From Metallyticus violacea (lineage: Eukaryota > Arthropoda > Insecta > Mantodea > Metallyticidae): a stretch of 64,000 nt of DNA. A model generated the notes under the pieces. It saw only the letters and a program-made list of their open reading frames with translations. It was not told the origin of the DNA and did not search any database. Where the stretch lies: positions 143,123,001-143,187,000 of the forward strand of contig CM060831.1 in NCBI GenBank assembly GCA_030762175.1, written 5' to 3'. The position numbers and the translations under genes were made by a program. Shown here piece after piece: positions 33,540 through 44,462 of this stretch. The stretch's first letter is position 1. Every line of letters starts with the position of its first letter.

Positions 33540-34500
33540 CTAAGGGAGAACAAAGAGCAGATGGATTTCTCTGGTCAGGAGGTGAAATTCATTGAAGACT
33601 TTCAGTACAATATTGGGGCACCACACACAAATGTGTATGAGTGGATCAAGAAGTTTAAAAGTGGCCACATAAACCATATAAGAGGGAGCAGATGCCCATC
33701 TACCTCCATCACTGATGAGAAGATTCAACAAGCTTGAGAGATGGTACTGGTGAACTGGCAAGTTGCCATCGATGAAGTAGCACGTTCTCTGCAGATTAAT
33801 CACAGTTCTACGTATCAAATCATCCACAATGAACTCGATTTCCATATAGTCTGTGCAAGATGGGTGCCAAGAAAGCATACTGCACAGCACAAGCATAAAC
33901 GTGTTGAGTTCTGCCAATGCTTACTCAACAATTACAGCAATGAAGGTACAGAATTTTTGAGCAGAAGTCACAGGGGATAAAATATTGGTCCATCATTATG
34001 AGCCAGAATTCAAATGCCAGTATGGAGAGGAACAAAGAAATTCAAGACTACATCTTCTGTATCATTTTTTGAAACTAAAAAGGGCTTATACTGGAAGACT
34101 ATTTGGAAAGGGGTGAACAATCATCAATGCAAAATACAGTAATTTGCTGGTCAACAATCTGAAGCCAGCAATTCATACCAAGCCAAAATGTATTGTCAAT
34201 GAAAGTGTTGTTGCATGACAAGGCAACACCACATATAGCTAACTAGACTGTTGAAACCATTAACCCTACCTAAAGCCCAGATCTACTTTTGACTATCATC
34301 TATTTGGACCAATCAAAGTGCTTTATGAGATTATCAATTTTCTCAGATGAAGAAGTGAGGAAGCAGTGCATAAATAGTTGTGCTAAAAGTCGAAAACCTT
34401 ATTCTTAAAAATGCAAACTCATGAACTGCCAGATCAAGTGCATCGAAAGGAGACTATGTGGAAAAATGACACATTTGTTCATCCCATACTTATTTTTTTC
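33540..34500 (+). pseudogene. Mariner transposase remnant M3
   Basis: Starts 'MDFSGQEVKFIEDFQYNIGA' (33559). After a stop near 33735 it continues 'LQINHSSTYQIIHNELDF' and 'ARWVPRKHTAQHKHKRVEFC' (about 33795-33915), then 'VTGDKILVHHYEPEFKCQYG' (33968). The WVPRxLT and GDExxVHHYxPE motifs are diagnostic of mariner transposases; here the Glu after Asp is changed to Lys. The C-terminal 'KCIERRLCGK' (34435) derives from KCIxxxGDYVEK after a frameshift. Confidence 0.85.
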
Positions 34501-34640
34501 CAGTCCTGGTTGTTTAGTGGTAACCATACTTACCTTTTAGCTTCATGTTGTGGTTTCAAATTGGCCAGGGTACATGGATTAATTAGGGTGTAAAAATCCT
34601 AAGTGTGGCTTCCTTCAGAAGGGAAGTAGCCAAATGTATG
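34501..34640 (+). mobile_element. SINE-B copy 3, 3'-truncated
   Basis: 'GTCCTGGTTGTTTAGTGGTA' head with A box, B-box-like 'GGTTTCAAATTGGCC', then 'AAAATCCTAAGTGTGGCTTC' and stops after 'AAGGGAAGTAGCC'. It lies directly behind mariner M3. Confidence 0.82.
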
Positions 34641-35389
34641 GACAATTTTTTACTTTCCCTCATATTACTTTTGATTTGTTCATAGTCCTGCCACAAATTC
34701 TGTTTAAGAGAGCCATTTTTTTTAAAAAAGACCCAGAAAACTAGTAAATATTCATAAGTCATTCAACCTTTGGCTTTAAACATATGACCTTACTTATTGC
34801 CCAATGTGTGGTTGTATTTCCCTCACTGCTTTCATAAGATCTTGCTTGAGATGGTCAAAACTAGAGCAAGATTTGGCGTAAGCCTTGCTCTCCAGACATC
34901 TCAGAGTCTGCAGTTCAGTGGGTTCAGGTCTGAGCTACCAAAAGAACAGTATTGGAGTGATACTCTGTCTGGACCTATGAAACAATCTTCTTAGTTTCCT
35001 TAGAAAATGCATATATTTTCTTTTTCTTTTTTTTTTAATTGTATTTTTCCTTTGTTGTAAAATTGTTATCATCATTAAACAAGATATTCTCATAGCTATT
35101 TTGAGCTACCAGAAGGAGCATCTTTTCTCTTTCATATTTGATATTTTTTCTCTTTCTTTTTATGTTATATTTTGATAGTGAGACATATGGATCTGTAGAA
35201 ATGTTATACCCCCAGGCCATTGCATGAGAAGGGATCAAATATAAACCAGATTATTTTTTTCATGTAATTTATTGAAACCAGATTAAATAAAAGTGGGATA
35301 CATGTAACTTTTCTCACAATTTCCTAATTTACAAACATATTTTTCCCAGCAAATAGAAAGCTTTTTAAATCCATTATTTTAAAAAAAAA
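34641..35389. other. Intron sequence, no recognised element
   Basis: AT-rich; no gene or element recognised. Confidence 0.45.
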
Positions 35390-36060
35390 TGGGGTTGGGT
35401 TTCCAGTCGGTTGCACACAATGTTTCCACATTGTCGTCATTGTTGAATTGCCAACCTCCCAATGTTTCTTTAAACATTCCAATCATATTGTGAAACATAG
35501 GGAAAGTGTTGTCAATGTTGTCCATTGGATTTCCTGAAGTTTTTCCCTTGTCAAAGCAACTAGCTATATGAAGATGGGCATTGTCTTAGAGGAGAACTTC
35601 AAATTGGTTATGAATGTCATTTTTGCTAATAATCACGTTAGCCCCAACCAGAAGCTGGTAGTAAATAAACTGCATTGATTGTTGGACATTCATGAAGAAA
35701 ATTTATAATCAAAAGGTATTGGGAGTCCCAGAAAATGTTAACATTTTCTCCTGGTGTCAAATTCCGGCTTTTGCAAGAGCAGATTCCCTGCTTTTCCTTC
35801 ACTATAGGCTTGCTTTGACTCAATATAGTGGTGTACCATCTTTCATCTCAGCTTACGATTTGATGCAGAAACATGTTTCTTGATAGTGATATTAAATCAC
35901 ATGCCTCTGATACACCTGCAAACATGCAGACTGTGAACCTCAGTAAGAATTTGAGGAACTCAACCTGTTGAGACTTTTAAGTAATCCATGTCATTTTAAG
36001 TTATGGAGAACACTTCCATAACTTATCCAACCTCATAAGTGATACAAAAATGATCAAATT
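35390..36060 (-). pseudogene. Mariner-like transposase remnant M11 (minus strand)
   Basis: On the minus strand 'NIFWDSQYLLIINFLHECPT' and 'INAVY' (35740-35655) match the 'VFWDSxGILLIDFLxxGxTI' block that follows the first catalytic motif in mariners. Flanking parts are decayed, with stops. Boundaries are approximate. Confidence 0.65.
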
Positions 36061-36107
36061 TGGTCACAATCAATAAGATTCCAAATGACTTGAGTTTTTA
36101 AATAAAT

Positions 36108-37312
36108 TGTACTTATGAAGCTGTAGAAAATGGAGTGGTAATATATCATACACTAATGTATTCAACATGTTCACTCTAACTCCACTTATTTACATATCAC
36201 TAGGACATATTTCCAAAGCACTTGCTCCCATCATCTACTGTTGATCGGCCATTGTTACTTGAATTGGTGGCTGGATACCAAGATGCTCCTGTGGCATTGT
36301 CTGATTTTAGTAGGAACTTACTGAGTTCATCCATGGGACAAAAATTAAAAATTCATTAAGTTTTTCTAATTTTTTAAGATGAAAATCTTTTACCCAAGTG
36401 GATAACTCTATTGGGTTGTGAAGTTGTTTCAGCAGCTTAGCCTCTGGTTTAATTTCTTGATTTTTGGCCCAAAAGTGAGCTACTACTGCGGATTTATCTT
36501 TCCTTGCTGTTCTTCGGTAATTAATATCTCACTCAACAGAGCACAAAATGGAATACCAACAGATAATTAAGGCAGCAATAACCATTGGTTTCAACAAAGA
36601 CACAGTAATAAAAATTATCAATGAATTTTTAAGACAAAAATCAATGAGGGGTTTCCACACTGAAGAACACCAAGGAAAGATACAAATTCAAAAGTTTCAT
36701 GTATCATCCAACTTACCACAGCAATTTAAGAAGATATTCAAATAACATAGAATACTGTTAGCCCCAAAGAACAAACATAATATCAAGAATTTATTAGGTT
36801 GCACATTAAAAGACACCATACCAACAAAACAGAAATCAGGAATTTATAAAATCAAATGTGCAGATTGTGATCAGAGATGCATTGGGAAAACAAAGAGAAA
36901 TTTGGAAATTTGAAGAAAAGAACACTTTAAGAATATTTGTTTTAAGCAGGTTGATAAATCAGCAGTAACAGCTCACTTTTGGACCAAAAATCATGAAATT
37001 AAACCAGAGGCTAAGATGCTGAAACAACTTCACAACCCATTGGAGCTATCCACTTGGGAAAAGATTTTTCTCTTAAAAAATGAGTAAAGCTTAATGAATT
37101 TTTATTTTCCTTCTATGGATAAACTCAGCAAATTCCTACTAAAACCTACAGACACCGCTACAGGAGCACTCAGGTATTCAGCCACCAATTCAAGTAGCAG
37201 TAGTCCGTCAACAGCTGATAATGGGAGTGAATGCTTCAGAAATATGTCCTAGTGTTATGTAAGTAAGTGGAGTTAGTGTGAACAGGTTGAATACATTAGT
37301 GTAGACTTCAAT
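36108..37312. mobile_element. Leader + inverted + direct PLE insertion
   Basis: Leader 'ATTGTACTTATGAAGCTGTA' at 36108-36165, then a minus-strand PLE 3' part (36165-36508), then a plus-strand copy (about 36509-37312). The plus copy includes an RT tail frame ('MEYQQIIKAAITIGFNKDTV'), a decayed GIY-YIG ('KQKSGIYKIKCADCDQRCIG') and the tail. The arms 36165-36508 and about 36953-37305 are inverted copies. The hammerhead-like motif near 37207 has core CTGATAA, one base off. A possible but weak target duplication begins GACTT on both sides. Confidence 0.8.
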
Positions 37313-37321
37313 ATTTGTTTC

Positions 37322-37548
37322 CGATAGATTCATCAGCATCCCATTCTATTCAGGGCATGAAACGGCTTGAGGTTCTTTTTCATGCTGTAAATGTATGACA
37401 CGGGACCTACGACTTTACTTCCCTTCCGAAGAAAGCCATACTTAGGAATTTATGTCCGAAAAAATCCATCAATCCTGGCCGGGTTTGAACACGATCTTGG
37501 GTTTAGAAGGCAAGTATGGTTACCACTACACCACCAGGACCGACAGAC
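37322..37548 (-). mobile_element. SINE-B copy 4
   Basis: Minus strand: head 'TCGGTCCTGGTGGTGTAGTG', B-box-like 'GTTCAAACCCGGCC', body 'CCTAAGTATGGCTTTCTTCG', ending at 'GAATGGGATGCTGATGAATC' against the PLE edge at 37312. Confidence 0.87.
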
Positions 37549-38114
37549 TTGTCTGAGCTCAATTCAGTGACTTTCACTTTCCACAGTTTCTTGTCCTTTT
37601 GTAAAACTTTTGTGCCTGTCATACACTTGTGTTTTAGACAGCATCTTATCCCCAAACTGTGCCCTTAATTTTTGCAGAATGTCAGCCAATTTTATGCCAA
37701 AACTTAAAAATTATGTATTGTTAAATTCTTTGACACGATACCACTCATATGAAATCGATGTGTAAGACAAACTGATTCTGCCTCCCCTTCCCCTTGCTCC
37801 TGAAATCCCCATGCATAATGTCTCAAAGGTCTTATCCCACTCCATATTACTCACAAGTAGTAAAATAAAAAGTCCAGTTTATATTTCATTCATCCCCATA
37901 TTTTGATTATGGGGTAAATTTTGGCAAATTTACTCACATAAGTGCTTTTTGTTTTAACTGTTAAACTGAAATGTTTGAAATATTTCATTACTAGGCCACT
38001 CATAATTTTTTTGTGCAATACTGCTAATACCAAAGAGTTCTGTTGCAAAGCAATTGTATTTTTTACATTCAAATTACATGTGTTAATATTTGGTTAAATT
38101 GAAACCTATACCAG
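37549..38114. other. Intron 3' end, no recognised element
   Basis: AT-rich, ends in the acceptor CTATACCAG at 38114, which has a weak pyrimidine tract. Confidence 0.5.
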
Positions 38115-38298
38115 GAATCAGTAATCCAGCAAACTGAAGAGGAAGAAGATGAAGAAACCAGAGAATATCGCAAGAAGATAGAGGAACAAAAGAGAATTCG
38201 AGAGGAATTCTTACAGAAGAAGGAGGCACGAAGGAAAGCAGCTGCAAGAGTTAAGCAGTTAGAGCTGCAGAAAAAGGACATTGATATACAGGCTTCTG
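38115..38298 (+). CDS. RBM33: RBM33-like protein, conserved charged-helix exon
   Basis: Acceptor CCAG at 38114, donor GTAAGT at 38299, phase 0 in and phase 1 out. It encodes 'ESVIQQTEEEEDEETREYRK' followed by 'KIEEQKRIREEFLQKKEARR' and a Lys/Gln/Leu helix. Alternating acidic and basic residues predict a long single helix or coiled coil. The EETRxYRxKIEEQKRxREE core is what I know from vertebrate RBM33, one of the two best-conserved parts of that protein. Confidence 0.88.
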
Positions 38299-38473
38299 GT
38301 AAGTAGTATAAGATTCTTAAATGACATTCGTTTTTACATTTCCCAACTTTGCTGTGTGCTATGAGAAAACATATCTGTGGATTTCTATTTATATATTTAA
38401 AAGAATCAAACCATAAGAAAAAAGTTGTTTGTATAGTGGAAAATGTATAAGATATGAATTTGAATTCTTTAAT
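38299..38473. other. Intron sequence
   Basis: Short AT-rich sequence between the donor at 38299 and mariner M4. Confidence 0.5.
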
Positions 38474-39895
38474 TATGAGAGCTATTCAACAAAAAATTAT
38501 CGTACTTATTATAGGAATAATTTCTAGTGCTACAATTTAAATTTTACAATATTTTATTAACTTAATGTGTAATGTACACATTGTACTAGTTTCATTGTTG
38601 TCATCTGGTTCCCATCTGTGAGAGTAGTACAAGTTGAGACATGTTCAGTTCTGCCTACAGCAAAATGGAGGTGACATGCAACAAACAATATGCTCCATTA
38701 AATGTACTTACGAAGCTGTTGACAATGGAGTGGTATATATATAAACACTAATGTAATAAAATTTGTTCACACTAACTCCATTCACTTACATAAAAACTGG
38801 ACATATGTTTCGGGAGGGATCACTCCTGAAACATATGTCCAATTTTTATGTAAGTGAATGGAGCTAGTGTGAACAAATTTTATTACATTAGTGTTTATAT
38901 AAACAATATGCTTCTCTGAAATTCTTTTGTGTAAACAGATATTCAGCCGAGGCCTATGCAATATTATAGGAGGCCTTTAGAGAGCTTATTCTTTTCTATA
39001 ATACAGCTTGAAGATAGTTTAAAATGTTTAAAGAGAGAAGGCAATCAATTTTAAAGGAAGTAAACAGTTTGTGCTCTTATGGAAGAAAACATTAACACTG
39101 TGAGAGTGGATCCTTGAATAACATTGAAAATTTTAGAAAAGCTGAAAATTTTGCTGTCACACATATTTTGGTAACTGGAAAGTTGCAAATGAGATGTGTT
39201 TGTACATGAAGGGTTCGAAGACTGCTGATTTCCAAACTAAGGGATATTCACATGCAGTTAAAGATGATGTTACAGGAAGATGCAGAGTTTCTTTCAAAGT
39301 AATCACTGTTGATGAAACTTGGCTACTTCATTTCAATTCTGCAAGCAAACAGCAAAGCTCTATGTGGAAATCTCCAATAGGAAAAGCAAAAACAGTTGCT
39401 TCTGCTGGGAAAGATATGGATCTCATTTCTCGATATTGAAGGAATGGTTTACCAGCAAGTTGTACTTGCACACAAACTGTAACTGGGCTGTACTAGAGAT
39501 GTCCTGAAAACTATTCAAGGTCATATCACACACTAAAGGTCAATTTCCATGCAGGGATGCTGCACATCGCAAATGTTATTGCTGGGATGCCCCTCACCCT
39601 TCATATAGTCCATATTTAGCCTGTGTAACTTTTTCCTTTTCCCCAAATTGGAGAAATGCCTTCAGGGAAGGCATTTTCCATTAACAAAGGCAGTGGTGAA
39701 GGCTGCAGAGGCAATTCTGAAGGGCCTATCAAAAAAATGGTTTGCAGCATGTCTTTAAAAACTGCCAGAAATAAATGGGATAGGTGCATTGCATCCAAAG
39801 GGGTCTACTTTGGGAAAGATTATCAAAATTATGAGGATTGGTGAAGTATGTTATCAAAAAAAGTTACCATTTGTTTTGAACAACCCTTATAACTT
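38474..39895 (+). pseudogene. Mariner element M4 with nested PLE palindrome
   Basis: Imperfect inverted ends: TTATGAGAGCTATTCAACA near 38474 and 'TTTTGAACAACCCTTATAAC' near 39874. The frame 39194-39439 contains 'ITVDETWLLHFN' and 'SASKQQSSMWKSPIGKAKTV', matching mariner GDETWVxHYxPExKxQS and the W-K block. C-terminal 'KWDRCIASKGVYFGKDYQNY' (39775) matches the RWDKCIxxxGDYFEK end. The palindromic unit at 38695-38900 is inserted in its 5' part. Confidence 0.8.
38683..38912. mobile_element. 206-bp palindromic PLE derivative with 12-bp target duplication
   Basis: AAACAATATGCT occurs at 38683-38694 and at 38901-38912, perfect. Between them are the family leader ('ATGTACTTACGAAGCTGTTG', 38703), then a left arm and a right arm that are near-perfect inverted copies (about 38740-38815 and 38818-38898), with the centre in GGGAGGGATCACTCC. 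Each arm holds GAAACATATGTCC or its reverse and TAAGTGAATGGAG. There is no coding sequence. The CTGANGA half of the hammerhead is absent on both strands, so the fold-back point lies in stem II. Confidence 0.88.
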
Positions 39896-41300
39896 GATGA
39901 TTCCAATTTTGAGAACCATCGTTCTCTTTATTTGTAGTATTTCCTAGTAGAGCATGGGGACAATAATTCTTTAAAGTTAATCTAAGAGGAAAGATATGGA
40001 AACATTCTTCTTTATAATGTTCCCTGAAGTAGAATAATTTAATGCCAGGAATCTCCTGTGTATCAGCCACATGGTAATCTGATCATGATATTACTTAAAA
40101 CTGATTTGGGTCACTGGTACCTGAATACCATGAGCATAATCATCCAGCTGTATAGTATAAACAAAATTAACCAGTGTTTAATATGCTGCCTTTTCAAAAG
40201 GCGAAACATTATTAAAATCTTGTGTTGCTGCAGTGAATCAATGGCCTCCCAAAAAAAAAAAAAAACCTGAAATATTTTTTGGGGGGGGAGAAGTATGGAT
40301 ATTCATTTACAAATAGCTCATTCTAGTAATACCAAAATCAATTTAAAACTTTATCTCATTTTGCTGCAACATAGAGCCTTAGAAAGTTTGCATAATGTCA
40401 GTGACAAGTTATATACAAATATTCTTCACAGTCAGTTCCTCAGCTAATTATATTACAGAATTCAAGTTGGAAAAATGTCCACAATTTTTCCCTCTTAATG
40501 GGTATTCCATTTGAGTGATTATCTGCTCTTTTCCCTTCAATGAACAAATAGATCTCCCATAAATGCTAGTGCCACCCATTTGCCGACTGTTAGTTCAAGT
40601 ATCACTTTATTTTTATTTATAAACAGCGTGCAATATCATTCCTAAAATCTTTGAAGGACCATTCCCCTATCCTTGTACTGGTACACTGTCAAGGTCTTCA
40701 AAGACAACATGAATTGGGAATGGCTCAAACCAATCTTACAAAATGTAGACTACCACACTCATAACATTGCTCATTATCACAGTTTTTACACATAGGTTTT
40801 CCGGATCAAAAGATGATGTATATAAATGCAGTGGATTTCTGATTGAAGGAAGTTTAACTTTTCATTTAGGCATCGAACAACCCCCTCCTCTCTCTCTTTT
40901 AAATTATCTTGGTACCACAACATGAAGATCTGTTGCACCAGATGAAAGATGATAGAACAAAGCCCCCCTTTAGTGACCAATCATAGCATGTAGTGCTATA
41001 TGTTGTTACAGATACAAGCAATTCCCAGGGTGACCAAAATACTCAACACATTCTTCTATGCACACCAGAACATCCACGAATAATGCTGTTCCTTTTATTG
41101 GCACACAATTCAGGAGTTCGTCTGTAATTTCAGGGTTCTGATTCACATCTCAAATGAAGGTGGCAAGCTGTTAAGTGTTGCAATTATCTGTATTTTATCT
41201 ATTGCCAACTAAAACACAATGTAATTGTGACATTTCTCTCTAAATTGGTCCTGAAAGGTGCCCCATTTGTTTGGAGTGTTAGTAAAATTAATCCTGGTTT
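39896..41300. other. Intron sequence, no recognised element
   Basis: AT-rich with an A-run at 40250 and a G-run at 40282. No gene or element recognised. Confidence 0.45.
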
Positions 41301-41339
41301 CTTCTTTAGTACTACAAACACATACATACACACACATTG

Positions 41340-41379
<40 letters not shown>
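41340..41379. repeat. (TA)n microsatellite
   Basis: A perfect AT dinucleotide run of about 38 bases, preceded by a CA-rich stretch (41318-41338). Confidence 0.95.
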
Positions 41380-41614
41380 CATTAATAGTTTTCACCACAT
41401 TTTTATGTAAATAACCACTGTATTCAAAATTTTTTAGAAATTGTAATTCTTTAAAAAAGTTTTCATATGGAACTAACACAGTGAAGCTCATGTGAATTGA
41501 ATCTGTCGTCTTAACAATCTTCATGCTTCACTAACCTTAAAAATATATGGAACCGGTTCCAAAGATATGTTATCTCCATTTTCGGCTGTGGACGACTGGT
41601 GTGAAAGGTTGTTG

Positions 41615-42086
41615 CTACGTAGTATCAGAAGCAATGTTCCGCTCTGGTGAAACTTTTATGAACTTAAAATTTATATTTTCTTCTTTCAGAATGTCAAAAT
41701 TCACCAAATGATCCTTATGTTTGTAGGTGTAAATCTTTTCCCAAATATCCAATTCTACTGGTCCCTGTACAGCTCTCAATAATTCAACCTTTTTCTTTAT
41801 ATCATGATTTTCAGTCCAAAAGTGATATGCCACCACTGATTTTTCTATTTGTTTGTATTTTAAATTCCTCATATGTTCTTTAAGACGTTATCCCCACATT
41901 CCTCTTGGTTTTTCCTATGTAGATCTTATCACATTCAGCACATGAAATCTTGTAAATTCCTGATTTTTTCTCCTTTGGAGTATTATCTGTAGTATTGTCT
42001 TTCAAAATGTTGTTTAGACTAAATTTATTAATGGGAGCCAATTTTATATTAACATCTTTAAATATTTTTTGAATTTTATACATCAC
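41615..42086 (-). pseudogene. PLE GIY-YIG endonuclease (minus-strand arm)
   Basis: 'MYKIQKIFKDVNIKLAPINK', 'EKKSGIYKISCAECDKIYIG' and KTKRN up to 41880, then after one frameshift 'LKYKQIEKSVVAYHFWTEN' and 'ELDIWEKIYTYKHKDHLVNF'. GIY and YIG are intact. The frameshift lies at about 41884, where the plus-strand arm has the intact reading 'GIRLKEHMRNLKYKQIEKS'. Confidence 0.82.
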
Positions 42087-42660
42087 TGATGGGTTATATG
42101 TGAATTTTTTAAAGGACTTTTTATTTTAACTGTTGATAATGTAGTGCAATTTTCAATTCTTTTCTTCTTCTGGAATTTTTTAATCTTATTACATATTAAG
42201 TCTTCATTAAAACCATTTAAAATTGCTATTTTTTTAATTTTCTTATATTCCATGTTATATTCTTCTTTACTGATTGGCAAATTGATCATTCTGCATATCA
42301 GACTATTAAAAATTGCATGTTTGTGAGCCATAGGATTAAAACCATTTTCTTTGATATAATTATCTGCATGTGTGTCCTTTCTATATGTGCCAAATTTAAG
42401 GTTTTCTTTCTTTTTATAATTTTTATATCCAAAAAAGGCAGCATATTGTCTGTTTCATGTGTGAATTGTATATCTTTATCTTGAATATTCAAAATCTTTA
42501 GTGCATCTTCAATTAAATTTTCATTAACTACGGCAAAAACATCATCAACATATCTGTACCAACACTTAAAGAAGTGTGGAAAGGCTGAAGTAATGTGTGT
42601 TTCAAAATTACTCATGTAAAGATTTGCCAGAAAAGGAGATAGAGGACTGCCCATGGTCAA
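42083..42660 (-). pseudogene. PLE reverse transcriptase catalytic part
   Basis: 'MTMGSPLSPFLANLYMSNFE', 'HFFKCWYRYVDDVFAVVNEN' and 'DNMLPFLDIKIIK' in one frame (42660-42298), then after a shift 'AHKHAIFNSLICRMINLPIS' in the next (42331-42083). GSPLSP and YVDD are the RT motifs B' and C, both intact, but the N-terminal motifs (DKG, motif A) are cut off at the palindrome junction near 42679. Confidence 0.85.
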
Positions 42661-42678
42661 GCCTACATTATCAACTAC

Positions 42679-43255
42679 ACTGCATTATCAACAGTTAAAG
42701 AAAAAATGTCCTTTAAAAAATTCACATATAACCCATCAGTGATGTATAAAATTCAAAAAATATTTAAAGATGTTAATATAAAATTGGCTCCCACTAATAA
42801 ATTTAGTCCAAACAACGTTTTGAAAGACAATACTGCAGATAATACTCCAAAGGAGAAAAAAATCAGGAATTTACAAGATTTCATGTGCTGAATGTGATAA
42901 GATCTACATAGGAAAAACCAAGAGGAATGTGGGGATACGTCTTAAAGAACATATGAGGAATTTAAAATACAAACAAATAGAAAAATCAGCGGTGGCATAT
43001 CACTTTTGGACCGAAAATCATGATATAAAGAAAAAGGTTGAATTATTGAGAGCTGTACAGGGACCAATAGAATTGGATATTTGGGAAAAGATTTACATCT
43101 ATAAACATAAGGATCATTTAATGAATTTTGACATTCCGAAAGAAGAAAATATAAATTTTAAGTTCATAAAAGTTTCACCAGAGCAGAACATTGCTTCTGA
43201 TACTAAGCAACAACAACCTTTCACACCAGTCGTCCACGGCCGAAGATGGAAATAA
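42679..43255 (+). pseudogene. PLE GIY-YIG endonuclease (plus-strand arm)
   Basis: 'MYKIQKIFKDVNIKLAPTNK' in one frame, a shift in the A-run near 42860, then 'SGIYKISCAECDKIYIGKTK', 'GIRLKEHMRNLKYKQIEKS' and 'IYIYKHKDHLMNFDIPKEEN' to a stop near 43253. It is the inverted partner of 41615-42086. Confidence 0.82.
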
Positions 43256-43338
43256 CATATCTTTGGAACCGGTTCCATATATTTTTAAGGTTCGTGAAGC
43301 ATGAAGAGTGTTAAGACGACAGATTCAACCACTGCATT

Positions 43339-44016
43339 TGTTTGTAACACTATAAGTTTACGAGTCTTTTTTGTATAACTCTTACATAGTCACTGACATT
43401 AGCACAAGCAAGGGCATAAAACTTCATCAAAAGCTGAATGTGCAGGGACACAGCTGTATTACTATTTTTCTACCATTATTTACAAAGTTACCATTGATTT
43501 TATGGCAAAATGATTATTACTATTAAAATTTAGGCCATCTTAATTTATCATACTGCAAAGTCACATTGAAATCGGTCAGATACAACTGAAATAATTCCCT
43601 TGCCAGAGTACTCATAGGCAAATTGTCTTAAAGTGACAATTTCAGAAAATGCTGTTATATAAGACTTTGTCAAAGCCATTTGGCAATGTAATATGATATA
43701 TTTTAATGTTTATTTTCTTTGCTTCAAAAGTAAAGGGTATAATATGCGAGTAAATACTGTATTGTAAAAATACTTTCATTTTGTAAAATGACAACTAGGA
43801 GATTAATTGAGTACTTAGTTGTTTTTGTTTACTTCCAAAATAACTTTGCTGAAAAATCTCAGCTATAACTAAAAATGTTAAATAATAATACTGTGTAACA
43901 TGATATGAATTAATAAAGGTGAGAGTAAGATACAGTTACAGATCTGTAGAACTGGAATTGTCAGACTGTTAATTCGTTTTGATGTATAGCAGGTAAAATT
44001 GTGTCTTTATTTTTAG
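43339..44016. other. Intron 3' end, no recognised element
   Basis: AT-rich, ends with the acceptor 'TTGTGTCTTTATTTTTAG' at 44016. Confidence 0.6.
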
Positions 44017-44462
44017 GTGACACATCATTGCAGGCAGAACCACCTCAAGGTAATGCCATTGCAACCATAGTGAATCGTAACACAATAGAGCCACAGCAGG
44101 CAGTAATAGTGAACCAGGTTGCCAGGCCTATTGTACCCAAACAACAAAGAATACAACAGCAGCAGCAGATACCAGTTCAGGGTCGCCTGGGCACACCTTT
44201 ACCATATCAACAGCTGAAACAGGTTCAGCAGCACCCAGGGGGAATGGTAGTCAAAAGGCCGCAGGGAGCAGTAGCAGGGCGTGGCATGATGAGAGGTAGA
44301 GGTGTAGTGAGAGGAAGAGGTATTGTGATGGCCAGACGAGGTCCACAACAAATGCAAGTCAGATCACAAGCTCCTTTGCAACAACCAAAACCACAACCTG
44401 CAGCCCATGTAGTAGTGACTGATGCTCAGCAAGGAGCACAAGTTGTTACAGTAGTTACAAAG
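44017..44462 (+). CDS. RBM33: RBM33-like protein, Gln- and RG-rich exon (about 149 codons)
   Basis: Acceptor TTTTTAG at 44016 and donor GTACTT at 44463. Its first two bases complete the codon left open at 38298, giving '...QASGDTSLQAEPPQGN'. It is rich in Gln, Pro and Val and contains 'GRGMMRGRGVVRGRGIVMAR' at about 44277-44336, an RG/RGG-like RNA-binding motif. Vertebrate RBM33 has a comparable GRGRG motif ahead of its RRM. It ends ...VVTVVTK, phase 0. Confidence 0.87.

Larger units (their letters stand above)
41413..43338. mobile_element. Leader + inverted + direct PLE insertion with RT core
   Basis: AACCACTGTATT (41413-41424) and AACCACTGCATT (43327-43338) form a 12-base target duplication with one mismatch. 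Inside: leader (41425-41505), minus-strand tail and GIY-YIG part (41510-42130), minus-strand RT part (42140-42670) and a plus-strand tail copy (42679-43326). The arms about 41510-42148 and 42679-43320 are inverted copies. The plus copy lacks RT. Confidence 0.88.

Noticed and set aside
38806..38842. Complete hammerhead at the centre of the 206-bp palindrome
   Set aside because: Only the GAAAC...GTC half is present on each strand, and no CTGANGA precedes it.
43238..43275. Hammerhead motif at the end of the 41.4-43.3 kb PLE
   Set aside because: The corresponding positions read CCGAAGA and GGAAC, so two core positions deviate. It is a relic at best and was not listed as a ribozyme.
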